Assembly: GCF_002775205.1 (NCBI RefSeq)
Contig: NC_036456.1
Location: forward strand, 24,007,968 to 24,071,967
Source: Xiphophorus maculatus
Lineage: Eukaryota > Chordata > Actinopteri > Cyprinodontiformes > Poeciliidae
DNA: 64,000 nucleotides
Direction: 5' to 3'
Shown: positions 25,936 through 44,862 of the stretch, piece by piece
Position numbering within the stretch: the first letter of the stretch is position 1
Layout: each line of letters opens with the position of its first letter
Notes under the pieces: model-generated
Seen by the model: the letters and a program-made list of their open reading frames with translations, nothing else
What the model was told of the DNA's origin: nothing
The model's database searches: none
Position numbers and translations under genes: made by a program

Positions 25936-26860
25936 AATACAGCGTCAATTCGTCTTGGGAATGGCATATACAAGTCCTGCACAGTGGTCAGAGGGATTTC
26001 AAGCCATTCTTCTTGCAGGATAGTGGCCAGGTCACGACGTGATGCTGGTGGAGGAAATTGTTTCCTGACTCGCTCCTCCAAAGCACCCCAAAGTGGCTCA
26101 ATAATATTTAGATCAGGTGACTGTGCAGGCCATGGGAGATGTTCAACTTCACTTTCATGTTCATCAAACCAATCTTTCACCAATCTCGCTGTGTGTATTG
26201 GTGCACTGTCATCCTGATACACGGCACCTCCTTCAGGATACAATGTTTGAACCATTGGATGCACATGGTCCTCCAGAATGGTTCGGTAGTCCTTGGCAGT
26301 GACGCGCCCATCTAGCACAAGTATGGGGCCAAGGGAATGCCATGATATGGCAGCCCAAACCATCACTGATCCACCCCCATGCTTCACTCTGGGCATGCAA
26401 CAGTCTGGGTGGTACGCTTGTTTGGGGCTTCTCCACACCGTAACTCTCCCGGATGTGGGGAAAACAGTAAAGGTGGACTCATCAGAGAACAATACATGTT
26501 TCACATTGTCCACAGCCCAAGATTTGCGCTCCTTGCACCATTGAAACCGACGTTTGGCATTGGCACGAGTGACCAAAGGTTTGGCTATAGCAGCCCGGCC
26601 GTGTATATTGACCCTGTGGAGCTACCGACGGACAGTTTGGTGGAAACAGGAGAGTTGAGGTGCACATTTAATTCTGCCGTGATTTGGGCAGCCATGGTTT
26701 TATGTTTTTTGGATACAATCCGGGTTAGCACCCGAGCATCCCTTTCAGACAGCTTCCTCTTGCGTCCACAGTTAATCCTGTTGGATGTGGTTCGTCCTTC
26801 TTGGTGGTATGCTGACATAACCCTGGATACCGTGGCTCTTGAAACATCACAAAGACTTTT
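25936..26860 (-). pseudogene. Tc1/mariner transposase, copy 1 (DD36E type), dead
   Basis: DDE transposase with VLFSDES, VYQDDSAP and NIIEPLW. Thirty-six residues separate the second Asp and the Glu, which fits the DD36E (Incomer) group rather than DD34E. The N-terminal helix-turn-helix is truncated. A TAG after VRR is shared with copy 2, and a one-base deletion in VSTK adds a frameshift. The C-terminal ten residues lie on the far side of the L2 (21055-21105). Confidence 0.8.
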
Positions 26861-26917
26861 TAATAATAATTCTTTATTTAATCAGGTAAACCCCGTTGAG
26901 ATCTAGATCTCATTTTC
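26861..26917. other. Short repeat junction
   Basis: Contains CTTTATTTAATCAGGTAAAC and a GAGATCTAGATCTC palindrome, resembling a dispersed fish repeat; same in unit 3 (41603-41658, where the palindrome is disrupted). Confidence 0.4.
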
Positions 26918-27833
26918 AACATTACATTTGAGATTAGAATATTAAATCAGACTAATTGATGAAAAAATACTTTTAATTTTGTAAAATGTCATGAATGTGA
27001 CATTTTTTGAAAACTGCCTTGAATTCTGATATTGAGGAAATAAAAAAAATTCAATTAGTGTAAAAACTCATGTTTTACTGTTATTGCAAGGATCTTTAGA
27101 TGCTTTACTTAAAGCTGACATTTAAAAATATGGCAACAGTTAATGACGATGACAATCACTGAATAATCCATCAATATTTATTCAAATCAACAGTTATTAA
27201 AAAGCATATTCTGCTCAAAATACTGGTGTATATTTTAACAAACCTTTTTAATAATATAATTTGCTTCTCATAGCAAAGTGTAACAATGACAAAAATTTGG
27301 GAACATAAAAACCTCTCTGTGGTTAGCTCTAAATCAAAATCTGACCAGATCAAAATTATTTTAGAGATTTTTTTCAAACAAACATCAGAGTTTTATTTAT
27401 GGAAAAACAAGAACATTTCACTGCTTTCATTTCTAAAGTATTTTACATCCAGTCATACACAGAAACTTCAAATAAAAGCTAAACTCAATTATTCTACATG
27501 GTCCAGAACTCCATGAAAACTGAAATGCACAGAAATTAATCCTGTCTGAATGTGTTCCCCTCTTTAACTTCAGTATCTAATGGGATACTGATGGGGATCT
27601 TAAGTACAAATACGACTGAGAATTAAAACAAAAAACTGGATTAAGGAAAACAAGCTGCTAGGCAAAAGTAGACCTCAGGTTTATCTTGGTCAGACAGTGA
27701 AAGACACAATCACAGTGAATCACTAGCAGCCTGCAAGAATCTGTTGACTTTAATATGTTCAACTTGCTGTTTACATCATCTGACCAGATTTTCCATGAGA
27801 TTAGATGCGAATTGGATCGGATCTGTTTTGGAC
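26918..27833 (-). other. 3' UTR/flank of zinc-finger gene 3
   Basis: Same block as 7126-8044; candidate polyadenylation hexamer complement at 27392-27397. Confidence 0.6.
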
Positions 27834-31008
<3,175 letters not shown>

Positions 31009-31177
31009 CTATCCGGTGTAAGATGATCCTCGGTATCCGGGTAAAATCCATCAGTCTGCGCTGATCCTCCATCTCTTCCTCCATCTTAACGTTGATTTCT
31101 TTCCACTCTGTGAATGTTTCTCCAGCAGGAGTTACCTGCTCGTTGATAAACTCTCTCTGAGGCGGAACTGAAGACAT
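31009..31177 (-). CDS. Zinc-finger gene 3, exon 1
   Basis: ATG at 31175-31177, donor GT at 31007-31008. Encodes the same 56 residues as units 2 and 5, phase 1. Confidence 0.88.
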
Positions 31178-31388
31178 TTTCACTGAAAACACGGAAATAT
31201 TTACCGAAAACACCAAACCTGTTTTCAAACTACCTTCTAAGAGGAGCTAATGCTACCTCGTGAGCTCCGTAGTTTCCCGTGTGTTTCACTTTGGCTGCAC
31301 TGAAGAAACTGAAAACGATTTTTAGTTCCCGCTTGAATGTTCCGCTTTGAGCCTCCTCTCAACATAAAGTTATATTAAATATCTTACA
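31178..31388 (-). promoter_or_regulatory. Putative 5' UTR/promoter of zinc-finger gene 3
   Basis: Same conserved upstream block as 13049-13261 with three scattered changes, followed by the hAT-like insertion at the same site as unit 2. Confidence 0.35.
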
Positions 31389-31897
31389 ACCAGTGTTGTA
31401 TAAAGTACTGAAATCTCAGAGTCAAGTAAAAGTACAAGTACCTGTCCAAAATATGACTTTGGTAAAAGTCCAAGTCACTGACTGAAATGTTACTTGAGTT
31501 AAAGTCTTAAAGTATCTGAAACTTCTTGTACTTAAGTATGGAAATTACTGTAAAAATGGATGTACTCAAGTAATGTAAAGAAAAGTACAAGTAAAAAGTA
31601 AAACAAAGCAAATGCAGTTTGAATGACATTTTTTATATTTTGGTAAACTTGTCAAATACACTTAAAATAATGTACCCAACCAAGTGCAGGCAAAATTAAA
31701 CCTGCTAATAGATATACCTGCAGGCATCGTTTAGTTAAGAAAATTAGGTGCTTTACCTATAGCACAAGGTTAACTTAACCTGCTTTACAACTGAACCAGC
31801 TTCTTAGTAAACCCTCCAGGACAGAAAATACAAAGTTTTTGTAAGCCTTAAGTTTTCCCTTCAAGTAAGGTCAGTGCTGAAAATGAGAAAAATAAAT
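31389..31897. mobile_element. hAT-like non-autonomous element, unit 3 copy
   Basis: Same insertion and position as 13262-13770, so it predates the unit 2/unit 3 duplication. Confidence 0.45.
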
Positions 31898-34908
<3,011 letters not shown>

Positions 34909-35516
34909 TAAAAAATGTAATTTCTGAACCGTTTGAAACCCCAAAATATATTTCTTATTTTAGATCCCCCCCCAAAAAATGACCGTGGGTTTTTCTCCGG
35001 GTGCTCCGGTTTCCCACAGATTTCCAAAACCATATAAATTATTGTTATTGACCAAAGTAAATTGTCCTCAAAAAAGGTAGTATTAATTTCTGGAAAATTT
35101 AATTTGCACACGGTTCCGATTGGAGAAACATTTGTGGTGAGAAAAGCAAGACAACCTCTAAAACAAGCAACTAGTTAAAGAGTCCAGGTCAGTCCTGAAC
35201 CATTTTCAAAACCCCAAATTACATTTTACATTTTAGACTAAAAAACAAAAAAGGACAACACGGTGATGCAGTGGTTAGTGCTGCATCTTCACAGAAAAGC
35301 GTTCTTCATTCTCAACCAGGCGCCTCTTTCTGTGGGAGTTTGTCTGTTCTCCCCGTGTTAGTGTGGGGTTTTCTCCGGGTGCTCCGGTTCCCCCCAGGAT
35401 TTCAAAAATGATTTAAATTGGGGTTATTGACTATAATGTACATTGTCCTCACAAAGGTAGCAATTTCTAGAAAATTGAATTTGCAAATGGTTCAGATTAG
35501 AGAAACATAGTGAGAG
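34909..35516 (+). repeat. 3' region of coiled-coil gene 2 with fish SINE fragments
   Basis: Same arrangement as 16785-17392; SINE-like pieces at about 34981-35050 and 35254-35420. Confidence 0.6.
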
Positions 35517-35764
35517 TTGCCCTCCACAGGTTGCTCTCCACAGGTTGCTCTCCACAGGTTGCCCTCCACAGGTTGCCCTCCACAGGTTGCTCTCCATAGG
35601 TTGCCCTCCGCAGGTTGCTCTCCACAGGTTGCGCTCCACAGGTTGCTCTCCACAGGTTGCGCTCCACAGGTTGCTCTCCATAGGTTGCCCTCCGCAGGTT
35701 GCTCTCCACAGGTTGCGCTCCACAGGTTGCTCTCCACAGGTTGCTCTCCACAGGTTGCCCTTTC
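35517..35764. repeat. 14-bp minisatellite, about 17.7 units
   Basis: Same TTGCYCTCCRCAGG unit. Variants TTGCGCTCCACAGG and TTGCTCTCCATAGG recur at regular intervals, showing higher-order duplication inside the array. Confidence 0.95.
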
Positions 35765-36179
35765 CCACCAGTTTCTAGATGCAGTCAAGGTTTTTTAATG
35801 GGATCCGTTTTAGTGGCCTTAGCATCTCGTCTCTGCTTTTTGCAGATGTGATGAGGTCCTATTGGCTTCATCAGCTGTGGGCAAATAATCTTTGTCGTAG
35901 GCCTAACAAGGCGAATGCCTGAACTGGAAAAGGAGGGGCCCTTGCTGTTGCTGTTGAGCCATGTTGCATTGCTTGATAGCTAGTTGTTGCCAGGAATAAA
36001 CCCAGTCCTGTTTTTTTCTTTGCAAAAGTTGTTCTCACTGTTGCTTTTGATATATTTTAAAGAAATGTTTATTGTCACAATAGAAGGAGCAAAGAGTCGG
36101 GGAGGAGACAACAGACCAGAGGCCAGCAGCAGGACCATGATGTAGGATCTTCTCTTACCTGAGAATAATTTGCTTAAGA
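35765..36179 (+). other. Conserved segment after minisatellite, unit 3
   Basis: Homologous to 17543-17954; the first polyadenylation hexamer is AATAAT here. No gene. Confidence 0.4.
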
Positions 36180-36450
36180 CGAGCAAATTATTACAGACAC
36201 ACAATTACTTATCTTAGAGATACGTAATAATTTGCTTATTATCTTAGAGATCATTTAATTATCTCTTAGAGATAATTTATTTATCTCTAAGATAATAAGC
36301 AAATTATTACTTATTACAGATAATAATAAGCAAATTATTACGTATCTTAGAGATACGTAATAATTTGTTTATTATCTTAGAGATAATTCACTTATCTCTA
36401 AGATAAGCAAATTATAACTTATCTTAAATATCAGTGATAATTTGCTTATG
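36180..36450. repeat. AT-rich palindromic block, unit 3
   Basis: Same ATCTTAGAGATA/TATCTCTAAGAT palindromes as 17955-18205, with one extra TCTCTTAGAGATAA module. Confidence 0.85.
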
Positions 36451-37703
36451 CCCTGATTTCCACACGACTCACACAAACACAACCCTAATGCGCTTCATGT
36501 AAGTGGAGCACAAAATCAACACGATGCTTATGAGCCACACAAATGTGGACACGTTGTGTGTCTGACCCACACAAACACAAACACGCACAATGCAACACAG
36601 GCACACATATATATATTCCTACATAGCTTATTTCTTACAAATGAAGTAAATCATAAAAATAGTAAAATAAACCCCAGCTAGTAGATATGAACGCTCCTCT
36701 TGCCGGTGCTCAGATTCTGTGTCTGTGACACCCAGAGGAGGTGAAATGATCCCATATGCCCCATTTATATTTTATTTGTAAATATTTCTGACAAACTGTT
36801 GTTGCACCAATTATTACAGTAGTTTAATTTTTAGCTTCACCGCACAGTCACATTTAGATATAGAAAAATCCATATTGGAATATTCCAATGTTAGCTATTG
36901 GAACAGTTAGCAGGCCATGACGGCAACACTGTCTTTAGAAGACTGCTTGATACTGGATATTACGACATTTAATTTCTATTTACATTGAACTGAATTGGTG
37001 ATTTGCTGATGCATATTGGAGCATTAAATATTTGACCAATTCTGACATGTAGCAAGTCGTTACTGGACACTTTTGTTGTTCACACGTTGATTGATATGAT
37101 TCCTTTGGAGCTGAACACAGTTCCCCGCCTGCTGCTGTTTACTCAGGATGATTTGCGTTCTCAGATCCTTTCTCAGGAATCATAAATGTTTATGCAGGAA
37201 ATTACAACACCGTCTCTGTCCTGAATTTCAAATATAGAGGCAGAGGCGAAGGATGAGACAAAGTCAGTTTTGCTTCGTTCTTTTCATATTTTCTTCAGTC
37301 ACTTAAGGAACCGCAAAACTGTTTCTAAGTCAGATCAGGATAAAAAATTCAAGCTTATGATTTTTTACTAAGTGTCCAGATGAAAATCTAACTGGGACTT
37401 AATGGCCAACATGGTGGAATACTTCAATAGAGGCTAAAAACACGTTAGATAAACTGAATGCAGTTGACATAAACTTCAACTCCATGATGATCAAAACATT
37501 TGTTTTTTTGTTTTTTTTTGCTGATAAAAGAGTTAAAAAGTATTTTATTGTGATGTGATCTACTATAAAGATCTTATCAGAAATAGTTTCTTTACTTGAT
37601 GTAGAAAGATCATATGATTGTTAGAGAATAAATTCTCAGAAGGATGAAAGTTAGTCTCAGTTTGAACACAATCACACTGAAAATGTTCATGTCAATTGTA
37701 ACA
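36451..37703. other. Conserved intergenic DNA of unit 3
   Basis: Shared with units 2 and 5; keeps the segment 37267-37615 that unit 2 has lost. No gene seen. Confidence 0.5.
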
Positions 37704-37709
37704 GTTATG

Positions 37710-38691
37710 TACGGTGGCCGACAGGTGCAAATGCGCAGCAAAAGAGAAAACATGCAAACAAAAAAGAAGACACCCCCGAATGAAATGCAGCAAACAAAAA
37801 GAGAGACGCAAACACCCCCGAATGAAATGCAGCAAACAAAAAGTGTTGACAACGGAAGTGCTCCAGACCACTAGGGGGAGTCAAAGAAAATAGTATTCAT
37901 TTCTATGGGACCAGATGCAAGATTCTTCTTCTTCTTGGTATTTATTGGCGGTTGGCAACAAACTTACAGTAGCATTACCGCCACTTACCAGTATGGAGTG
38001 TGGTTCGAGATGGTCTATAAACTTTCACTTTCTACCTTTTCCCTCCATTAACTCCTGATTAAACATACCCCCACACATACACACCTGCTTATATTATCCA
38101 ACTTGCTTATAACTTTATATACCCCTCTTTGATATTCTTTACACATTCACACCCAAATTGCTCTACTCATATCCTATGAAATAGCTTTGTTTTTTTAAGA
38201 TACCGAATAATTATTTGAATATGTCTACTCCCGAAATCTCTCCTCAAAAATTCTATGAAATTAAACCTTTCTTTAATACCTACACACTCTCTCAGCATGC
38301 ATCTTCTCTCTTCTTCATACTTACAACACTCTAAAATAACATGCTCTATTGTTTCAGACTTCTCACAATAATCACACTTTCCAGATGCAAGATTCAGAGA
38401 GATACCTTTACTTTCTTTCAAATTTCTTTCTCTGAATCTTGCATCTGGTCTCATAGAAATGAATACTATTTTCTTTGACTCCCCCTAGTGGTCTGGAGCA
38501 CTTCCGTTTTCAACACTTTTTGTTTGCTGCATTTCATTCGGGGGTGTTTAAGTCTCTCTTTTTGTTTGCTGCATTTCATTTGGGGGTGTTTGCGTCTCTC
38601 TTTTTGTTTGCTGCATTTCATTCGGGGGTGTCTTCTTTTTTGTTTGCATGTTTTCTCTTTTGCTGCGCATTTGCACCTGTCGGCCACCGTA
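37710..38691. mobile_element. Foldback DNA transposon with 6-bp target duplication
   Basis: Termini TACGGTGGCCG...CGGCCACCGTA, flanked by GTTATG at 37704-37709 and 38692-38697. The uninterrupted GTTATG is at 19142-19147 in unit 2. Arms of 216 and 258 bp are nearly identical inverted copies; the right arm has one extra 42-bp internal unit. With the nested LINE removed, the element is about 512 bp and almost wholly palindromic. It encodes nothing. Superfamily unknown; the 6-bp duplication is unusual. Confidence 0.9.
37926..38382 (-). mobile_element. I/Nimb-type LINE 3' fragment nested in the foldback element
   Basis: 5'-truncated, minus strand, with a (TTC)n-like start representing the GAA tail. 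Encodes a LINE C-terminal zinc-finger-like block (CDYCEKSETIEHVILEC) and FGSRHIQIIIRYL. Flanked by a 13-bp duplication AGATGCAAGATTC (37913-37925 and 38383-38395). Confidence 0.85.
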
Positions 38692-38697
38692 GTTATG

Positions 38698-39834
38698 GGC
38701 TAGGCAGCTAACTGCGGCTACATAAGCAGCATCAGAAGAGTGGCCTTTTAAGGAGCCTGAGGTGTGAAAAAAACAGGACGCAGTGCTTTTAGTTTTGGTG
38801 AATATATATTAAGTGATTTGAATAAAAAAACATACAATTACAACAACACAATGAGACACATGAGAATTGAGTCAGAATAAATTGATTTCCAAATCATAAA
38901 GTCCACAGTCCATTCCTAGCTCGCCATCTTTCGATCCAGATGAGGATCTGATCCGACAGGTGAAAAAAAAAAAACCCAACCTAAAAGGTCAGAAAACCCA
39001 TTAAGTGTTTTATCAGAAACAATTATGTACAAATATAATACAAAGGAAATAATTATTAAATTTATACATCTAGTTTATGCATACTAAATGCAAATGCAAT
39101 AATTAGATTCCTCATAAATAATTAAACAAACATTTCAATCAGGTTAAATTAACCATAATTTAAATAAAACAAAACAAAACTATCATATTTCAACTAATCA
39201 ATTTAAAGTTAAAGTGCACTTCCAAAATATCAATCAAGAAAAATAAAATAAATTAATCATCAAATACTCAAGCAGAGTGAGGGAAGGAAAATAAATAAAT
39301 AAATAAATAAATATATATACTGCGTAATATCAACTTAAGTGTAGCTACATTCTGTTCTGATCAATTTTATCTTAAACTTCAGTGCCTCAGCATCAATGTA
39401 AAGGTGTCAGAATGCGCACAAAATTCAGCAACAAGTTACCTTTTAGAAGAGAGTGGGGCGTACTGAGCCACAATCAGCACTAACAGAATCCTGGTGGCCG
39501 TCCAGGTAAACAATGCCAGTGATTCTAATGAAACAACCCTCCAATGAGCAATCGAGCAGAAGTACCACATGAAAAAGTAATACTGTTAACAAATAACAAA
39601 CTCACCCAGCAAGCAAATCAATAGGTTCAAAGATTTTTGGAGGAATTCCTGAGGAAGACGCCAACAGCAAGCCACAATCAGTGGAACAGGTGAGGATCTT
39701 TTACTGCGCACTGGAGGCGTGGCTTTAAATAAGTTAGCAGAGTTCGGGCAACACAGGAAGTGGGCCCGCAAAAATAAAAGTCCTTTACTAATTGCGGGTT
39801 ACACAATGCAATATAATCCCGTGAGTCCACTATG
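38698..39834. other. Intergenic DNA shared with unit 2
   Basis: Homologous to 19148-20274. ATAAAT microsatellite near 39290-39315. No gene seen. Confidence 0.5.
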
Positions 39835-40615
39835 AATAATTCAGCTCCTCCGGGGGAATCCCGAGGCGTTCCCAGCCCAGAGACATAGTCCCTCCAGCGT
39901 GTCCTGGGTCTTCCCCGGGGCCTCCTCCCGGTGGGACGTGCCCGGAACGCCTCACCAGGGAGGCGTCCAGGAGGCATCCTGACCAGATGCCCGAGCCTCA
40001 ACTGGCTCCTCTCGATGTGAAGGAGCAGCGGCTCTACACTGAGTCCCTCCCGGATGACTGAGCTTCTCACCCTGTCTCTAAGGGAGAGCCCAGCCACCCT
40101 ACGGAGAAAACCCATTTTGGCCGCTTGTATCCGCGATCTCGTTCTTTCAGTCATGACCCAAATCTCATGACCATAGATGAGGGTGGGAACGTAGATCGAC
40201 CGGTAAATCGAGAGCTTCGCTTTTTGGCTCAGCTCTTTCTTCACCACGACGGACCGGTACAGCGCCCGCTTGATGGCAGACGCTGCGCCAATCCGCCTGT
40301 CGATCTCCAGCTCCCTTCTTCCCTCATTCATGTACAAGATCCCAAGATACTTGAACTCCTCCACTTGGAGCAGGACACCCCCCCTGAACCGGAGAAGGCA
40401 CTCTACCCTTTTCCGGCTCAAGACCATGGCCTCGGATTTGGAGGCACTGATCCTCATCCAGGCCGCTTCACACTCGGCTGCGAACCGCTCCAGCAAGAGC
40501 TGCAGATCACGACCTGATGAAGCCAATAGGACCACATCATCCGCAAAAAGCAGAGATGCGATCCTAAGGCCACAAAAACGGATCCCCTCAACACCTTGGT
40601 AAAAGGAGATAGGTA
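39835..40615 (-). mobile_element. RTE-type LINE fragment (Rex3-like), copy 2
   Basis: Paralogous to 20275-21050 but open further: FADDVVLLASS through RMPPGRLPGEAFRARPTG and RGRPRTRWRDYVSGLG before a frameshift. Truncated at both ends. Confidence 0.75.
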
Positions 40616-40619
40616 AACA

Positions 40620-41602
40620 CCTGGTTTTAGACCACAATAACTTATTAGTATGGTGTAGGGCCTCCTTTTGCAGCCAATACAGCGTCAATTCGTCTTGGGA
40701 ATGGCATATACAAGTCCTGCACAGTGGTCAGAGGGATTTTAAGCCATTCTTCTTGCAGGATAGTGGCCAGGTCACGACGTGATGCTGGTGGAGGAAAATG
40801 TTTCCTGACTCGCTCCTCCAAAACACCCCAAAGTGGCTCAATAATATTTAGATCTGGTGACTGTGCAGGCCATGGGAGATGTTCAACTTCACTTTCATGT
40901 TCATCAAACCAATCTTTCACCAATCTCGCTGTGTGTATTGGTGCATTGTCATCCTGATACACGGCACCTCCTTCAGGATACAATGTTTGAACCATCGGAT
41001 GCACATGGTCCTCCAGAATGGTTCGGTAGTCCTTGGCAGTGACGCGCCCATCTAGCACAAGTATGGGGCCAAGGGAATGCCATGATATGGCAGCCCAAAC
41101 CATCACTGATCCACCCCCATGCTTCACTCTGGGCATGCAACAGTCTGGGTGGTACGCTTCTTTGGGGCTTCTCCACACCGTAACTCTCCCGGATGTGGGG
41201 AAAACAGTAAAGGTGGACTCATCAGAGAACAATACATGTTTCACATTGTCCACAGCCCAAGATTTGCGCTCCTTGCACCATTGAAACCGACGTTTGGCAT
41301 TGGCACGAGTGACCAAAGGTTTGGCTATAGCAGCCCGGCCGTGTATATTGACCCTGTGGAGCTACCGACGGACAGTTTTGGTGGAAACAGGAGAGTTGAG
41401 GTGCACATTTAATTCTGCCGTGATTTGGGCAGCCGTGGTTTTATGTTTTTTGGATACAATCCGGGTTAGCACCCGAACATCCCTTTCAGACAGCTTCCTC
41501 TTGCGTCCACAGTTAATCCTATTGGATGTGGTTCGTCCTTCTTGGTGGTATGCTGACATAACCCTGGATACAGTGGCTCTTCAAACATCACAAAGACTTT
41601 TT
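40620..41602 (-). pseudogene. Tc1/mariner transposase, copy 2 (DD36E type), uninterrupted
   Basis: Continuous from the truncated helix-turn-helix region to AAKGGPTPY-stop. Catalytic blocks VLFSDES, YQDDNAP and NIIEPLW are intact with 36-residue spacing, but TAG at 41362-41364 and TGA at 41581-41583 interrupt the frame. The TAG is shared with copy 1, so the element was dead before duplication. No second terminal inverted repeat is found because the N-terminal side is truncated. Confidence 0.82.
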
Positions 41603-41659
41603 AATAATAACTCTTTATTTAATCAGGTAAACCCCGTTGACATCTAGAATTCATTTTCA

Positions 41660-42577
41660 ACATTACATTTGAGATTAGAATAATAAATCAGACTAATTGA
41701 TGAAAAAATACTTTTAATTTTGTAAAATGTCATGAATATGACATTTTTTGAAAACTGTCTTGAATTCTGATATTGAGGAAATGAAAAAAATTCAATTTGT
41801 GTAAAAACTCATGTTTTACTGTTATTGCAAGGATCTTTAGATGCTTTACTTAAAGCTGACATTTTAAAATATGGCAACAGTTAATGACGATGACAATCAC
41901 TGAATAATCCATCAATATTTATTCAAATCAACAGTTATTAAAAAGCATATTCTGCTCAAAATACTAGTGTATATTTTAACATACCTTTTTAATAATATAC
42001 TTTGCTTCTCATAGCAAAGTGTAACAATGACAAACATTTGGGAACATAAAAACATCTCTGTGGTTAGCTCTAAATCAAAATCTGACCAGATCAAAATAAT
42101 TTTAGAGATTTTTTTCAAACAAACATCATAGGGTTTTATTGATGGAAAAACAAGAACATTTCACTGCTTTCATTTCTAAAGTATTTTACATCCAGTCATA
42201 CACAGAAACTTCAAATAAGAGCTAAACTCAATTATTCTACATGGTACAGAACTCCATGAAAACTGAAATGCACAGAAATTAATCCTGTCTGAATGTGTTC
42301 CCCTCTTTAACTTCAGTATCTAATAGGATACTGATGGGGATCTTAAGTACAAATACGACTGAGAATTAAAACAAAAAACTGGATTAAGGAAAACAAGCTG
42401 CTAGGCAAAAGTAGACCTCAGGTTTATCTTGGTCAGACAGTGAAAGACACAATCACAGTGAATCACTAGCAGCCTGGAAGAATCTGTTGACTTTAATATG
42501 TTCAACTTGCTGTTTACATCATCTGACCAGATTTTCCATAAGATTAGATGCCAAATTGGATCGGATCTGTTTTGGAC
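41660..42577 (-). other. 3' UTR/flank of zinc-finger gene 4
   Basis: Same block as 7126-8044; candidate polyadenylation hexamer complement at 42135-42140. Confidence 0.6.
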
Positions 42578-44769
42578 CTATGGATTCTCATCAGAGTGAG
42601 TCTTCATGTGACGAGATAAATTACTTGTGTTACTGTAACTTTTTCCACAGCTCCCACATGAGAATGGCTTCTCACCTGTGTGAATTTTCATATGAACATT
42701 TAAATAATCTTTGCGAGAGAAACTTCTTCCACAAGACCCACAAGAGAAAGGCTTCTCACCTGTGTGAATTTTCATGTGACGAGTTAAAGTATGTTTGTCA
42801 CAGTAACTCTTTCCACAGATCCCACAAGGAAAAGGCTTCTCACCTGTGTGAATTCTCATGTGAACATTTAAATGAGTTTTTAGGGAGAAATCTCTTCCAC
42901 AAGACCCACAAGCGAAAGGCTTCTCACCTGTGTGAATTTTCATGTGACGAGTTAAAGTATGTTTGTCACTGTAACTCTTTCCACAGATCCCACAAGGAAA
43001 AGGCTTCTCACCTGTGTGAATTTTCATATGACGACTTAAAGTATGTTTGTCACTGTAACTCTTTCCACAAGACCCACAACAGAAAGGCTTCTCACCTGTG
43101 TGAGTTATCATGTGGACATTTAGAGCGTTCTTTCGAGAGAAACTGTTTCCACAGGATCCACAGGAGAAAGGCTTCTCACCTGTGTGAATTCTCATGTGAT
43201 GAGTTAAAGTCCCTCTTTCACTGTAACTCTTTCCACAGGTCCCACATGAGAAGGGCTTCTCACCTGTGTGAACTTTCATATGAGCATTTAAATTACCTTT
43301 TTGAGAGAAACGTTTTCCACACGACCCACAAGAGAAAGGCTTCTCACCCGTGTGAATTCTAATGTGCCGAGTTAAAGTATATTTTTCACTGTAACTCTTT
43401 CCACAGATCCCACATGAGAAAGGCTTCTCACCTGTGTGAACTTTCATATGAGCATTTAAATGAGTTTTTAGGGAGAAACCTCTTCCACAAGACCCACAAG
43501 AGAAAGGCCTCTCACCTGTGTGAATTTTCATATGAACATTTAGAGCGTCCTTTCGAGAGAAACTCTTTCCACAGGTCCCACATGAGAAGGGCTTCTCACC
43601 TGTGTGAACTTTCATATGAGCATATAGAAGGCCTTTCCGAGAGAAACTTTTTCCACAAGTCCCACAAGAGAATGGCTTCTCACCTGTGTGAATTCTCATG
43701 TGAACATTTAAATAACCTTTTTGAGAGAAACGTTTTCCACACGACCCACAAGAGAAAGGCTTCTCACCTGTGTGAATTCTCATGTGAACATTTAAATAAC
43801 CTTTTTGAGAGAAACGTTTTCCACACGACCCACAAGAGAAAGGCTTCTCATCTGTGTGAATTCTCATGTGATGAGTTAAAGTATGTTTTTCACTGTAACT
43901 CTTTCCACAGATCCCACAAGTGAAAGGCTTCTCACCTGTGTGAATTCTAATGTGCCGAGTTAAAGTCCCTCTTTCACTGTAACTCTTTCCACAGGTCCCA
44001 CATGAGAAGGGCCTCTCACCTGTGTGAACTTTCATATGAACATTTAAATGAGTTTTTAGGGAGAAACCTCTTCCACAAGACCCACAAGAGAAAGGCCTCT
44101 CACCATTGTGAATTTTCATATGAACATTTAAATAATCTTTGCGAGAGAAACTTCTTCCACAAGACCCACAAGAGAAAGGCTTCTCACCTGTGTGAATTCT
44201 CATGTGAACATTTAAATTAGTTTTTAGGGAAAAACCTCTTCCACAAGACCCACAAGAGAAAGGTTTCTCACCTGTGTGAGTTATCATGTGGACATTTAGA
44301 GCGTCCTTTCGAGAGAAACTCTTTCCACAGGATCCACAGGAGAAAGACTTCTCACCTATGTGAATTCTCATGTGATGAGTTAAAGTCCCTCTGTTACTGT
44401 AACTTTTTCCACAAGTCCCACAAGAAAAAGGCCGCTCATCTTTGTGAATTCTTCTGTGTCTCAGCAAGATATCGTTTCGAGAAAATGTTTTATCACAAAT
44501 TTTACAAGAATATAATTTTTGCCCTGCGTGAGCTTTCTTGTGCTTTTTTTGTTTTGAAGTGTCAGTTCTGCTTTTCTGCTCTTTGGTTTTCTCATATTTC
44601 TCCTTTTGTTTTTGTTCTTCCTTTCTCTTTTTTCCTGGGTCTTCAGAATTGATTCCTTCCTGATTCTGGTTCTCAGTTTCTGCAGAGCCATGAGAGATGA
44701 GTTGGTTCCTCTGTGGTTCTGTTTCATTGAGAACCTCCTCCTCTTTACACACACAACATTGTGGGAGAT
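42578..44769 (-). CDS. C2H2 zinc-finger gene 4, finger exon (23 fingers)
   Basis: Longest finger exon of the array: acceptor AG at 44770-44771, 730 codons, 23 fingers, all with both Cys and both His. Carries finger types not seen in its sisters, such as [10 protein letters not shown] (contacts D-H-T-R) in fingers 18, 19 and 21, the last with YCDK. The linker after finger 2 is IGEKSF. The finger exon is fully open although its exon 1 (46206-46374) has lost the ATG and gained a stop at codon 3. Either the internal ATG at codon 32 is used (protein about 755 residues), another first exon is spliced in, or inactivation is very recent. Confidence 0.88.
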
Positions 44770-44862
44770 CTGGACAAAAAGACAAAACAAAAGCCTTTAA
44801 ATGTCAATCAAACAAGGAAGTCTTCATTTTAATATTTTGTTGGATAAAAACAGGATTTTTTT

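Noticed and set aside
37644..37874. Lys/Thr-rich frame in the foldback element (and 38466-38711)
   Set aside because: Encoded by the inverted arms and their 42-bp units; open by composition only.
42600..44500. Regular short repeats resembling a CRISPR array
   Set aside because: 84-bp periodicity encodes C2H2 fingers in a eukaryotic gene.
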